In this document: positions 10,173-21,595 of the stretch, in pieces
Numbering within the stretch: the first letter of the stretch is position 1
Layout of the letters: each line of letters begins with the position of its first letter
NCBI GenBank assembly: GCA_947561395.2
Contig: OX387192.1
Location: 2,852,001 to 2,916,000, forward strand
DNA from: Buxus sempervirens
Lineage: Eukaryota; Streptophyta; Magnoliopsida; Buxales; Buxaceae
Reading direction: 5' to 3'
Length of the DNA: 64,000 nucleotides
Translations under genes and position numbers: made by a program
The notes under the pieces: model-generated
Seen by the model: only the letters and a program-made list of their open reading frames with translations
What the model was told of the DNA's origin: nothing
Database searches by the model: none

Positions 10173-11655
10173 ATGGAGACGAATAAGAGTACTCTCAGAG
10201 CTCATGTTCTGGTATTTCCTTACCCTGCCCAGGGTCACATAAATCCTATGCTCCAGTTCTCTAAGCGCTTGGCCTCTAAAGGACTCCAGGTCACACTGGT
10301 CACAACTATCTTCATCTCCAAGTCCATGAATGCCCAAGCTGGATCAGTAAAAGTGGAGCCAATTTCCGATGGCTTTGATGATGGTTTTCCAAAAGAGACG
10401 GAAAGTTTCGATGTCTATCTCGAACGGTTTGAAGCTGTGGGTTCGAGAACATTAGCTGAGCTCGTTGAAAGACTAGGCCGTTGTGGCAATCCTGTTACAT
10501 GCCTCGTTGGTGACTCGATTTTAACATGGACACTCGACGTAGCCAAAAAACTAGGCTTAGCTTCTGCAGTTTTCTTCACACAGTCCTGTGCTGTGAATGC
10601 CATCTACTACCATGTGCAACAAGGACGTTTAAGTACTCCCATTCAAGGGACCATGATATCGGTTCCTGGATTGCCATTGCTTGGAATTTGTGAGTTACCA
10701 TCCTTTGTATCTGCACCGGAGTCATATCCTTCATTGTTGAACATTCTCTTGAAGCAATTCTCCAACATTGAGAAAGCTGATTGGCTCTTGTTCAATACGT
10801 TTGACAAGCTGGAGGAAGAGGTCTTGTTTCAATTATTGATTGAACTAATTAATTATAATTTGTTTGTTGGAGTGGAATTCGCTAATATACTTGTCTAATT
10901 AGTGACCATATGTTCTTGGACTTCATTAGGTCGTGCAATGGATGGCAAAGCAGTGGCGAATGATCAAGACGATCGGACCAACCTTGCCATCAGTGTACTT
11001 GGACAAGCGAATGGAAGACGAGAAAGATTATGGATTCGATCTCTTCAAGCCCAATTCGGATGATTGCATAAAGTGGTTGAGCTCCAAAGGAGATGGTTCT
11101 GTCACTTATGTATCTTATGGAAGCTTGGCAACACCAAGTGAAGAGCAGATAGAGGAGCTGGCTTGGGGACTGAAGAGGACAAACAGATATTTCTTGTGGG
11201 TTGTAAGGGAATCAGAGAAAGACAAGCTTCCTAGCAACTTCGAAGAGGAGATATCAGAGAAAGGTTTGGTAGTTACATGGTGTTCCCAAATGCAAGTATT
11301 GGCTCACAACTCAGTGGGGTGTTTCGTAACTCACTGTGGGTGGAACTCAACTCTGGAGGCATTAAGCTTGGGAGTGCCAATGGTGGCAATACCTCACTGG
11401 ACAGATCAAACGACCAATGCAAAATTTATTGTGGATATGTGGAAGGTAGGATTGAAAGTGAAGGTCAATGATAAGGGAATAGCTAGAAGAGAAGAAATAG
11501 AACTCTGTATAAACGAAGTTATGGAAGGAAAGAAGGGGAAAGATATAAGAAGGAATACTCTTAAATGGAAGGAGTTGGCGAAGGAGGCAATAGATGAAGG
11601 TGGAAGCTCAGATGAGAATATTAAAGAATTTGTTTCAGCACTTTCATGTGTGTGA
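10173..11655 (+). CDS. UDP-glycosyltransferase, UGT74-like (UGT-A)
   Basis: Family 1 glycosyltransferase predicted to move a sugar, probably glucose, from UDP-sugar to a small acceptor in the cytosol. Exon 1 is 10173-10820; a 109-bp GT-AG intron (10821-10929, phase 0) separates it from exon 2 (10930-11655). The product is 457 aa, the usual UGT74 length. Catalytic His22 lies in PAQGHINPM and the partner Asp114 in CLVGDSILTW. The 44-residue PSPG box spans 333-376, from WCSQMQVLAH through HCGWNS to HWTDQ; the final Gln376 suits UDP-glucose. The residue before Asp114 is Gly, where the sister copies have Tyr, which may alter the acceptor site. UGT74 enzymes act on salicylate, auxins, thiohydroximates or terpenoids, so the acceptor cannot be named. 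It is co-oriented with UGT-B. Confidence 0.95.
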
Positions 11656-11747
11656 TTTCATTGTATTCTATATAAACACAAGCTCTGAACTGTTAGTTTA
11701 AGATGGTATTGAAACTCAGTGGGTCATCTTGACTGACTCGTGACTTG

Positions 11748-11753
11748 AATAAA
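11748..11753 (+). terminator. AATAAA polyadenylation signal of UGT-A
   Basis: AATAAA lies 93 bases after the stop codon, in a 3' flank that also follows UGT-B. The B copy reads AATAAC at the matching place, so the two may differ in 3' processing. Confidence 0.5.
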
Positions 11754-11764
11754 CTTTTGAAAAT

Positions 11765-12689
11765 TTACTAGCGTCAATTAGTTCAATATGACAATACATA
11801 GAAAAAAAGTTTTCTTTATGTTGAAATGTATATTTTTTTAAAAGATTCTCTAGCTTGGGCAAGTACAATTTTATGAAAAATGCTCTTTAGACTCCAATAC
11901 ACTTGGCGGGGGTGTGTGTATTTTGGTGGGAGGCGGGCACGGCGGTGCGTTGTTGTGGTGGATGGGTGATCGAATAGATGTAGAAAATACTTGTGGCCTC
12001 ATGAATTAATTGGCCACAAATTTCATTGAGCCTATTTGTTTATTGGGAGAATTTGGGAATTTCTGACAAAGGCTATCTCAAGGGTTAAAGTGAAAGCCAC
12101 CTTAGCCATAAATAAAAATAAATAAAAATTTAAAAAAATAAAAAGAGTGAGAATAGGGAATGAGTTGTAGACCCCAGACATCCTAAGTTCAGCAAGTGAG
12201 TGAGAAAATTGAAATGAGCTGTAAACCACACACATCCTTAATCCATTAGAAATTAAAGAGGCAAAAATGGGAAGGCTACCTACCTTTGATGATTAAAAGC
12301 CAACAACAATACCACATCTCCCTTGGCACAAAAGTTAAAAAAATGTTGACAAGTATTCTCTATTTCTGTCTCTCATTGATAATAGCTAGTTTTTGAAAAA
12401 GACTCACATGAATATTACACACAACACTAGTACTAAACCATCTTTATGAAATTGGACCTTACTTGTTATGGATAATGTGTTCTTTGACCAAGTATGTTTG
12501 AAGGAAAAATCTTGTATATCTCTCTTTAATAATTGATTGTTAAAGTGGATCAGTGGATAATTTTTATGTACTTAACCAGTTCTATAAGAGAAATCATGTC
12601 ATAGATTCCCTGATTTGTTTTGATTTTTGATCCTCTATAGTGTTGTGATGATATTATCTTTAAGATGTTTGGATGTAGAATCATTCTAC
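11765..12689. other. Intergenic DNA after UGT-A
   Basis: No gene was recognised. The UGT duplication block ends near 11790. A GT-rich stretch (about 11903-11970) is followed by A-rich DNA. A short direct repeat, GAATGAGTTGTAGACCCCAG then GAAATGAGCTGTAAACCACA with CATCCT downstream of both, spans about 12158-12237. The 12032-12235 minus-strand frame is not convincing. Confidence 0.5.
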
Positions 12690-12854
12690 AAGTGTATTAA
12701 TGTCTAGATGTGGATTAAATCTAGGTTTACGTATGTTGCACAAAAATTTCATTTTATCAAAGTCCTGTAACCTGTATCAAGTTATAGTGTTAAATTTGGG
12801 TATCTTTGTCAAAGTTAAACGCTGTTTTCTAAAGAAATATGTACTTAGGTATCA

Positions 12855-13055
12855 AAAACCCGAGAGTGACGAGTTAGGCAAGAGTTCTCTCGGCTCAAGC
12901 GTCGTTTTAACTGTAGTTATCTGCAAATAACCTGAGAGTGACAAATTGGCAAGAGTTATCTCGGCTCAATCTTCAGTTTAAATGTACTAACCTGCAGGAA
13001 ACCCGAGAGTGACGAGTTTGGCAAGAATTCGGTCAGCTCAAGCGTCATAGTAACT
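12855..13055. repeat. Three degenerate copies of a 75- to 85-bp unit
   Basis: ACCCGAGAGTGACGAGTT with GGCAAGAGTT and TCGGCTCAAGCGTC recurs three times, starting near 12857, 12930 and 13000. It lies in the 3' internal region of the copia fossil and has no recognised coding role. Confidence 0.75.
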
Positions 13056-14723
13056 CTTTCTTTAAGAAAAAAAATATGAGTGAAATTTTTCATGAGATTT
13101 GTGTCAACTCAAGCATCAAAGTTTTTTTCAATCACATCATTCTTTTCTTTACCTCTTTAACTTCTTCTTCTTCAAATCATTTGTTTGTGAGTTCTTAAGC
13201 ATCAATCTTTGAATGCTCATGCGTTCAATCAATGAACATTCGAGTGATTCTTTTGAATTTCCTCCTTCATCCATTGGTTTTGTTATAAAACCAAAAAGGG
13301 TTTTTTACATGTTCTATCTTCGTTCCCGGTGAAAATTGAAGGGTTTGGAGTTCTTCTAAAAAACAAAAGGTCATGTGTTGTCTGGCTTTGATTTGCATTT
13401 CAACTTAAACTCAAAAGCTGATTTGAGGTGAGATAGGAGGTATGTTCTAAATTTCTCTGTTTTGTTTTAGGATTTTGTATTAGGGTTTAGTTAGCAAAAT
13501 TGGTTTCATCTTAGGATTTTTTTTATTTCGTTGGTTTTGTTGATTTCATCTTAAGGTTTCGTCGTATGATTTCATTGATTTTGTTGTTTTCTTTTTAAGG
13601 GTTTGTTCTCTAGATTTTGACCTTGAGCATTTGCACATAAGTCATTTGATCTCTTCTCTAGAAACTAAGATCAATCGTAATTTCAGCCATTGTTCAAATC
13701 CCTCTCAAAAGAATCCTTCATTGAGCATTTCTAAGTTTTTTTTTTTTTTCAGATTTCTTATTTCTATTTGCATATGGTTAAATCACTTTAAAATTTTCAT
13801 CATAATCACTAAAATAGGATGAATAATTTTTTTCTCTAACTCGTGAAGGATGTATGACTCTTTTTGACTTTCATTTTCCCATCAAGAAGAAATAGGTAAG
13901 ATCTTTCAGTTGTGATTTTGGGTGATTCAAATGTATAAACTTGTTTGATGCTCCATTTAGTTACTAATGTTTTGAATTTTATTAGTGTACTGCACTTGCT
14001 TACTGTTCTGATTTGAAGTGTTTCTTTGTTTTCTCACCTGGACAATTGGTGAGTAGAGTTTTTCCTTAAAGTTTTGATTCTTTTTGGTCAAAGGATATTG
14101 TGCTCTTATCCTTCCTTAAATTTGGTGTGAGTTGTCTTGTTAAGAACTTGTATCCCTTGAGTCATTGCATGACAAAAAGGGGGAGAATGATACCTGTCTT
14201 GAGGTAGAGATGATGATGTGATACTAGTGGAGCTGATAGAAAGGTGGTCTTGACTTGAGGGAGAGATATCTCTTGAGGGGAGATGATTTGATATATAATA
14301 TTGATGCACTAATTCCTTCCTTTTTACTTGCCTTGACTGATTCCTTTGATTTGTTTACTGATTTCTTTTACTACATATGTCTTGGCTGATTGATTTAATC
14401 TGTATACAGAATTCAGAGCATCCGTGGGAGATCTTCTTTCTGAGCATTGAGTTTGCAAAAACCTACAAGAAGGAAGGAGAGCTAGGGTTTCAAGAAGAGC
14501 CAAGATTAATTCATCAAGAATCGATCAAACGTTAATTCTAGACAAGTCCTGAAGAGTTTGTTAGTTTCTCTTGTTGGGTTATTGAGAGGTTCTTGAGGAT
14601 TCCTCTCTAAGGGTTTTTTGAGATTTGAAGAACTTATTGATGGATTCCAAAGAGAGGTTCAAATCTAGAGATTTCTTTGGTGGATTCCAAAGAGATCGAA
14701 GACTTTGGAGGATTCTAAGTTTT

Positions 14724-15845
14724 TGACGTAGAACGAGTTCTGAGGCTTCTATAGTCATTAACATTGTTTTCCGCACCAGGGGTATTTTGGTCATTTTTAG
14801 TCAAGTTGTCAGAATGGGCTGAAAATTGGTAATCTGATTGGAAATGGCCCGAAAAGTCAGACTCGGGGCCATAGCCCGAGGTCTTGGGATTTTAGCCAAA
14901 TTCCATCGTTTAAACCTTCGAATAGGCAAATTTACTATTTTAGGAAAAGAGTTGACTATTTCCGTCTAGGGTCAAGAAAAGTCCGTTTTGAGTCATTTTT
15001 TTAGGGAAACCCTTTTTTCGGATGTATTTTAGGAATTTGAGTCTTTCTCGAATTTTACTATTTTTAGTAAGTTTTGGGTCTTCTGATTTTAGGGTTTCTT
15101 GTAACACCTATATAAAGGCTTTTAGAGAGTTCATTTTTTTTAATGAATATTTTTATTTGAAACCCAGAAATTATCTCTTGAATTTTTTTCGTCTTCTAGA
15201 ACGATATCTAGACCAATTCGTCTATCAGAAGATATCTGAACTTTTCCTTCAATCTTCCCTGCGTCGATTACTGATATAGGACGAGTTCTGAGGCTTCTAT
15301 GGTCATTAACATTGTTTACCGCACCAGGGGTATTTTGGTCATTTTTAGTCAAGTTGTCAGAATGGGCTGAAAATTGGTGGTCTAATTGGAAACGGCCCGA
15401 AAAGTCGGACTCGGGACTATAGCCCGAGGTCTTGGGATTTTAGCCAAATTCTATCGTTTAGACTTTCAAATAGACAAATTTACTATTTTAGGAAAAGAGT
15501 TGACTATTTCCGTTTAGGGTCAAGGAAAGTCTGCTTTGAGTCATTCTTTTAGGGAAACCCTTATTTTCGGATGTATTTTATGAATTTGAGTCTTTCTCGA
15601 ATTTTACTATTTTTAGTAAAATTCGTTTTTCTATTTTTAGTAAGTTTTGGGTTTTCTGATTTTAGGGTTTTCTTGTAACGCCTAAATAAAGGCTTTTAGA
15701 GAGTTCCTTTTTTTTAATGGATATTTTTATTTGAAACCCAGAAATTATCATGTTCTGGAATTTGTTTTGTCTTCTAAAATGATATCTAGACCAATTCTTC
15801 TATCAGAACGATATCTGATCTTTTCCTTCAATCTTCCCTGCGTCA
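14724..15845. mobile_element. Two adjacent LTRs with no internal domain
   Basis: Two direct copies, 14724-15266 (543 bp) and 15272-15845 (574 bp), start TGACGTAGAACGAGTTC or TGATATAGGACGAGTTC and end CTTCCCTGCGTC(G/A). They are separated by about five bases. Each has a TATA-like motif (TATATAAAGGC or AAATAAAGGC) and similar 3' parts. The outer flanks are GTTTT (14719-14723) and GTTTG (15846-15850), a near-match 5-bp target duplication. The pair therefore seems to have entered, or collapsed, as one unit inside an older copia LTR. It is a fossil with no coding sequence. Confidence 0.75.
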
Positions 15846-16186
15846 GTTTGGGTGTTCGTGGACTTGGTGGATTCCAAGTTGAAGTCGAGTCTTGGAGGAT
15901 TTCAAGATGGCTAAAGAAATCAAGAAACGTGAATTGAAGCGTCATGGAATCGACTAAGAGTGAGATTTATGTTAGAAGTGATTTCTTGTTATTAAATCTA
16001 ACATTCTTGTATTCATCTTTTCAAACTGAATTGGTTTCTAAGGCTTGGTCTCCCTAAAAAGACCCGAGGTATTACCAAGATGGAAGTCTAGGGTTTCCTC
16101 GTATAAATCTTGTGTTGATCGGTTTTTCTTGTTGGTTGTATTGTTCAAATTTCATAGAGAAAGGGCCTACGAAATTAGAATTTTCA

Positions 16187-17640
16187 AATATATGTATTTT
16201 CTTTTCATGAACTCCATGGTTACCATGTTTGCTTTATTTTTTATGAACTTCAAACCCTTCAAACCATACGGATCTAATCATTTGAGAGCTTAATTAGTTA
16301 CACTAACAGTATCTCACATACAATCTCCTGCACCTAGGAAACCCTTTCTATTTAATAAACACAAGTAATAAGCACAAATACCCCTTTAAATCTAATAATA
16401 GTTTGGAATTTCATAAACAACAAGCGTATATAAAATAACTTATGTGAAATTCAAAGGATTTCATAATGCATAAGTTATTATTTTTAATGTGATATAAGAA
16501 ATATATATAGAGTGAAAAAAAAATGTAGTTTAGACTCTACTATACCTAGGGGGTGAATTGGTGTAATTAACGCGGAACAAAAATTTCTACTAATCAAAAG
16601 CAAGTATTTGAATAATAGGCATGCACAAGTCTCAATTAATCACAAACCAATCACTAGCCAAGTCACCCAAATTGCAAGTAAGGATAAAAGCAGAAAGTAA
16701 GAGAATGCAAGGCAATTTTGGTGACGAAGGGAACCCTTTGTGCTATTGGGAGCCACCTCAGAAAATTCACTAAAGAAATTGACTTATAGACCATGGTTCA
16801 GAAGACTCAACACAAACTCTAATACTCACAGACTCAATATCCGAAAAACTCTTCAGACTTGCACCCTTGCAACAAGTACTTCAAAACTCTGAAGATCTTT
16901 TTCGTGGACAGCCAAAGAAACTCCCTCACCAACCGTAGGAACTCTCACAAACAATCTACACAACCAGGAACTCCAAGGTAGAAGAAGAAATGTAGGAAAG
17001 AAAAAAAAAAGAATTGATAACTCAAAGGAAGAAAAACATGAAAGAGATTTGTATTCTGGTAATCACGAGGCTTAGGGCTCCACTTGATGTATTCCTTGGT
17101 TCATACATCCGATCTCACGTCACGCCTTATAACTTGATTGCTCGAGCCTTGCATCAAATTTTCTCGCATGCCATTCTCGAGTTCTTCAAAAATTAACAAA
17201 CAGAGGCTACCATGCGAAAACGTGAGGTAGATCGTTAGAGCAATCATGCACTCACCTCCATCACTCGAACGCTAGCTCTAACTCTCTCTTACACAACACT
17301 CGGGTTGCAGATGTCTGCAGATTTTAATTTCACCGTTCAAATGCTCCAACATACTTATCTCTCACATTCAACATTAAAAGCTTATTTTTGCTTTGCTTGC
17401 TTCACCATTTTAACCGTGACTTTTGGGACTCAATCTAAACACTCTAAACACACTTTTTGGCATCGAATTAAGCACAACCTACTAGACCTAACATACACGC
17501 GCTATGTGCATGTAAAAGTTGAAAATATAAAATCTTAGTATAAAGCTTTTCTTGACGCATCTTAAAGTGTTTGCATATAATGAAATATATCTTGTTATTG
17601 TTAATTATATATAAAATAAATTATTATATTCTGTAATAGT
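16187..17640. other. Decayed retroelement-like DNA between copia fossil and AT-rich tract
   Basis: No gene was recognised. Around 16530-16570 the phrase ACCTAGGGGGTGAATTGGTG occurs, a sequence often seen in plant copia-type repeats. From 17083 to about 17160 it resembles 8515-8600. Short open frames (17014-17196 and 17305-17538) show no family features. Confidence 0.5.
17083..17160. repeat. Dispersed repeat fragment shared with 8515-8600
   Basis: GATGTATTCCTTGGTTC, GATCTCACGT and TTATAACTTGATTGCTCGAG match the segment at 8515-8600 at roughly three bases in four by eye. The parent element was not identified. Confidence 0.6.
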
Positions 17641-18670
17641 AATATAGAAATAAGTTGTGTTTTTGGATTATAATAATTATAAAAAAAATTCGTAGTGTAA
17701 ACGTCTTTGTAATTGATCCATCTAAGTAACGTACGCAATATATTTAGGTAGAAAATAAAATATTTTATCAATTATTCTATCAAAGTATCATATTCATTAT
17801 TAAGATAAAAAAAAACCATATCTTTCGTTTTGATCGATTTACATATGTTGACAATTAATAATATCCTTATTCATGAGATTTGATGATAAGGATTAATAAT
17901 AATCTCCTTATTTGTAGGAATTAATGATTAAAATTAATATATATGATAGTGGTAATAAATATGTTATATATTATATTCAATTGGGGGTAATTTTTATTCC
18001 TTTTTAATATTTTTGTTAGGAATCTCATCTGATTCCTAGAGGTCGTAAGAAACAAAAACGATAGAAAGAAAAAAACACAAAGATTTTACGTGGTTCACCC
18101 CAAAATAGGGCTACGTCCACAGCCGCTTTCACTATATTTTTTGAATGATAGAAGCTTACAAGGATAAAACAATAAGAAGGGAAATATAACTCTAATACAA
18201 TAGAAATGCCCGAAATACCCTCTTGCCATTATGACTCAAAAATTTTTGTAGCTTAAATTTTTTAATATCATTTCCTTGTTCCTTATGAATAAATTTATAT
18301 ATTTCCTGCGAAAAGAATTCTAACTTTAATAAGAGCATTCCTTTGTTCCTTATTAATAAATTTATATATTTCCCGCCAAAAGAATTCAAACTTTAAAATC
18401 TTATTATAATTTTGGGTTTGAAATAAAATATTAAAAATTTATTAGCATAAAAGCTCGCTATAGGCTTTTTATTTGATTTAGCTTAGAAATTTTGCAACTA
18501 AATCTCACAATTTTTTATAATACCACATTATACTTACTATAAAATTAAAATTCCAGGTTTTGTATGGAAATTATATTTTAACATCTATCTAGGCAATTAT
18601 TATATTTTTTAAAATTTTAATTGTTACATATAACTATCATGATAGTTGTCAAATGTTACGCGTGTAGAAC
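17641..18670. other. AT-rich intergenic DNA with a decayed copia LTR piece
   Basis: Very AT-rich. Near 18075-18130, TTTTACGTGGTTCACCCC followed by AGGGCTACGTCCAC matches a phrase common in plant copia LTRs. A direct repeat (AATAAATTTATATATTTCC then AAAAGAATTC) occurs at about 18287 and 18354. No gene was recognised. Confidence 0.55.
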
Positions 18671-18671
18671 T

Positions 18672-19391
18672 TGGAAATAAATTATCCATTAAAAGAACAA
18701 CAAGTTGTTGTATTATAAATTATCTATTATCTAATAGTAAAGAAAATATATTTTCTTTTGTTTGGTTTCTATCATACAAATGCAGTGACGCCAACCTCGT
18801 CCTCGTCCTCGTCCTCGTCCTCAAACGAATTCTTATCTCCTTCGACTCTTTTTGATGTGTTGTCCAAGGAATCAGTTCTCTTGGCGGCCCAAATAAACAG
18901 AAAAAGGGATTTGTGTCCAAAAGAAGTGGCCAATTGACTTGGATTACATGGAAATAACAAACTCAAACGACAAATTAATAGAATAGAAAGAAATGGGTCA
19001 ACAGGTTTAACCATCTGGGTCTGTCAAGTTTTCTTTGGCTAGGCACCATTGAAGCCTGAATTTGGAGTCGGTTCATTGCCGGACAATAATGCTTTAAAAC
19101 CTAATAAACCGGGACGAACCCCTGGTTATCCTATTATTGTTATTAATTATTTTGTGGCCAAGGTAATACTGACAAGGACAAAACATTGATATCTATTATT
19201 AAAGCCTTTTAAGCACATGTCAGTTAAGATCAAGGTTTTTCTTTTCCTGAAGCATTACTTGAATGAAAAGAAATACCATTCAGCTGCCTCAATGAATTTC
19301 TCTGTTCTATAAAGTTAACTTTCTATAAAACCAACTGGCCAAGGGTGAGACTGAGACATTCTAGGAATTAAAGATTTGTGAAGGAGAAACA
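18672..19391 (+). promoter_or_regulatory. UGT-B upstream region, duplicated with the gene
   Basis: It aligns with the region upstream of UGT-A and in part, reversed, with those of C and D. The TGACGTCA octamer reads TGACGCCA at 18786-18793, followed by a CCTCGT/CGTCCT microsatellite to about 18826. The GGCTAGGCACC block is at 19035-19060. The transcription start was not determined. Confidence 0.6.
18786..18826. promoter_or_regulatory. Altered TGACG palindrome with (CTCGTC)n microsatellite upstream of UGT-B
   Basis: TGACGCCA replaces the TGACGTCA found upstream of A, C and D. It keeps one TGACG half-site but loses the palindrome. Four CTCGTC hexamers follow directly. This is the only copy with the expansion. 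Confidence 0.5.
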
Positions 19392-20887
19392 ATGGAATCT
19401 ATGGGGAGGAATAAGAGTATTCTCAGAGCTCATGTTCTTGTGTTTCCTTTCCCTGCCCAAGGTCACATAAATCCTATGCTCCAGTTCTCTAAGCGCTTGG
19501 CCTCTAAAGGACTCAAGGTCACGCTGGTCACAACCATATTCATCTCCAAGTCTATGCATGCCCAAGCTGGATCAGTAAAAGTGGAGCCAATTTCCGATGG
19601 CTTTGATGATGGTTTTACAAATAAGGGAAATTTCGAAAATTTCGATGTCTATCTTGAACGATTTGAAGCTGTGGGTTCGAGAACATTAGCCCAACTCATT
19701 GAAAGACTCGGTGGATCTGGAAATCCAGTTACATGCCTCGTGTATGACTCCTTTTTAACATGGACACGCGAAATAGCCAAAAGGCTAGGCTTAACTTCTG
19801 CTACCTTCTTCACCCAGCCCGGCGCCGTGAATGCAATCTACTACCATGTTCAACGAGGAAATTTAAGTACTCCCATTCAAGGGACAATGATATCGGTTCC
19901 TGGATTGCCATTTCTTGTAATTTCAGAGCTACCATCCGTTTTACATCCTCTTGGGTCATATCCAATTTTCTTGAACTTCGTCTTGAAGCAATTCTTCAAC
20001 TTTGAGGAAGCAGATTGGATCTTGATCAACACGTTTGACAAGCTTGAGGAAGAGGTCTGGTTTCAATTCTTGATTGATCTAATTAATTTGTTTGTTGGAG
20101 TGTAATTTGCTAAGATATATACTTGTCTAATTAGTGACCATATGTTCTTGGACTGCATTAGGTCGTGAAATGGATGACGAAGCAGTGGCAAATGATCAAG
20201 ACAATCGGACCAACTATACCATCTATGTACTTGGACAAGCGAATGGAATACGTCAACGATTATGGATTCAATCTCTTCAAGCCGAATTCAGATGATTGCA
20301 CTAAGTGGTTGAGCTCCAAGGGAGATGGTTCTGTCGTTTACGTGTCGCATGGAAGCTTGGCAACACCAAGTGAAGAGCAAATAGAGGAGATGTCGTGGGG
20401 ACTGAAGATGACAAACAGATACTTCTTGTGGGTACTAAGGGAATCAGAGCATAACAAGCTTCCTAGAAACTTCAAAGAGGAGATATCAGAGAAAGGCCTG
20501 ATAGTGACATGGTGTTCCCAAATGCAAGTATTGGCTCACAACTCAGTGGGGTGTTTCGTAACTCACTGTGGGTGGAACTCAACTCTGGAGGCATTAAGCT
20601 TGGGAGTGCCAATGGTGGCAATGCCTCACTGGTCAGATCAAACGACCAATGCAAAATTTATTGTGGACATTTGGAAGGTAGGATTGAAGGTGAAGGTCGA
20701 CGATAAGGTAATTGCTAGAAGAGAAGAAATAGAGCTCTGTATAAATGAAATTATGGAAGGAAAGAAGGGGAAAGATATTGGAAGGAATGCTCTTAAATGG
20801 AAGGAGTTGGCCAAGGAGGCAATAGATGAAGGTGGAAGCTCAGCTGAGAATATTAAAGAATTTGTTTCAGCACTTTCTTGTGTGTGA
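19392..20887 (+). CDS. UDP-glycosyltransferase, UGT74-like (UGT-B)
   Basis: Close paralogue of UGT-A with the same predicted reaction: transfer of a sugar from UDP-sugar to an unknown small acceptor. Exon 1 is 19392-20054 and exon 2 is 20162-20887, with a 107-bp GT-AG phase-0 intron (20055-20161). The product is 462 aa; the five extra residues lie at the N-terminus (MESMGRNKS) and around TNKGNFENF. Catalytic His25 (PAQGHINPM) and Asp119 (CLVYDSFLTW) are present. The PSPG box spans 338-381, ending HWSDQ with the Gln that favours UDP-glucose. The conserved VSYGS loop of the sister copies reads VSHGS here, an unusual His close to the sugar-donor pocket. No stops or shifts were seen. Its TGACGTCA promoter octamer is altered. 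Confidence 0.94.
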
Positions 20888-21034
20888 TTTTATCGTATTC
20901 TATATAAACACAAGCTCTGAACTTTGTTTAAGATGGTTTTGAAACTCAGTGGGTTATTTTCACTGACTCGTGACTTGAATAACTTTTGAAAATTTACTAG
21001 GTCAATCAGTTCAATATGAAAATACAAGTAAAAA

Positions 21035-21595
21035 AAAAATTCTGTAGTTTGGGCATTTTTGCAAACACTCACAATGCGACAAAACGAAACAGCATATTCA
21101 AAAAACGAAATAGCACAACACTTTAGAACTCCAGGAGAGTCGAAAAACGAAATAAACCACAGAGAGTCAGAGACAAAACGAGATAATACAAAACACAGGG
21201 ATTCAAAGACAAAACGAAATAACACAAAACAAAATTTCATATTCACAGCATAATTGTTCTACCTGAAATGATGAGGATGATCGTCAAACAGAGAGAAAGA
21301 GAGAGTGAAATAAAACTCTACAACTGCTTGGCAGATTGATCAATCGACAATCGGAGTACCCTGTACAGCTGATCAGAGGTTCCACGGAGAAAAAACAAGA
21401 GAGGGAGAGAGAGACATTCGAATGAAAAATAGGGCAGAGCACGTGAGGGCTTTCGGCAAACCATCAATCCGTGTGTCCTTTGGGGCTTTGTTCTTCTATT
21501 TACTCACTTTTGGCGGGAATACGGGCAGGGCGCGCGGATGGATTAAAAATTGTAATTTTAGATTTCTTTTAGTTTTACAATTAAAATTAATGGCT
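21035..21595. other. Intergenic DNA after UGT-B
   Basis: No gene was recognised. AAAACGAAA-like phrases recur at 21070-21240, a GAGAGAGA-type stretch lies at 21290-21415, and a more GC-rich part (21430-21540) contains GGCGGGAATACGGGCAGGG. The frames at 20890-21246 (minus) and 21059-21253 (plus) are repeat-driven. Confidence 0.45.

Larger units (their letters stand above)
12690..16186 (+). mobile_element. Ty1/copia-type fossil: 3' internal part, PPT and LTR
   Basis: A polypurine tract, AAAAAGGGGGAGAA (14174-14187), is followed by an LTR beginning TGATACCTG at 14188 and ending ATTTTCA at 16186. The last part (about 16040-16186) resembles the LTR at 59201-59350 read on the minus strand: GGTCTCCCT, TCTAGGGTTTCCTCGTA and TTCATAGAGAAAGG recur. 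About 1.1 kb of the LTR is a later insertion (14724-15850). No gag or pol remains and the left boundary at 12690 is approximate. It is a heavily broken fossil. Confidence 0.65.

Noticed and set aside
19760-20005. Alternative frame in UGT-B exon 1, mirrored at 25546-25791 and 45763-46008
   Set aside because: Shadow frame of the glycosyltransferase exon; its similarity across copies follows from the true frame.
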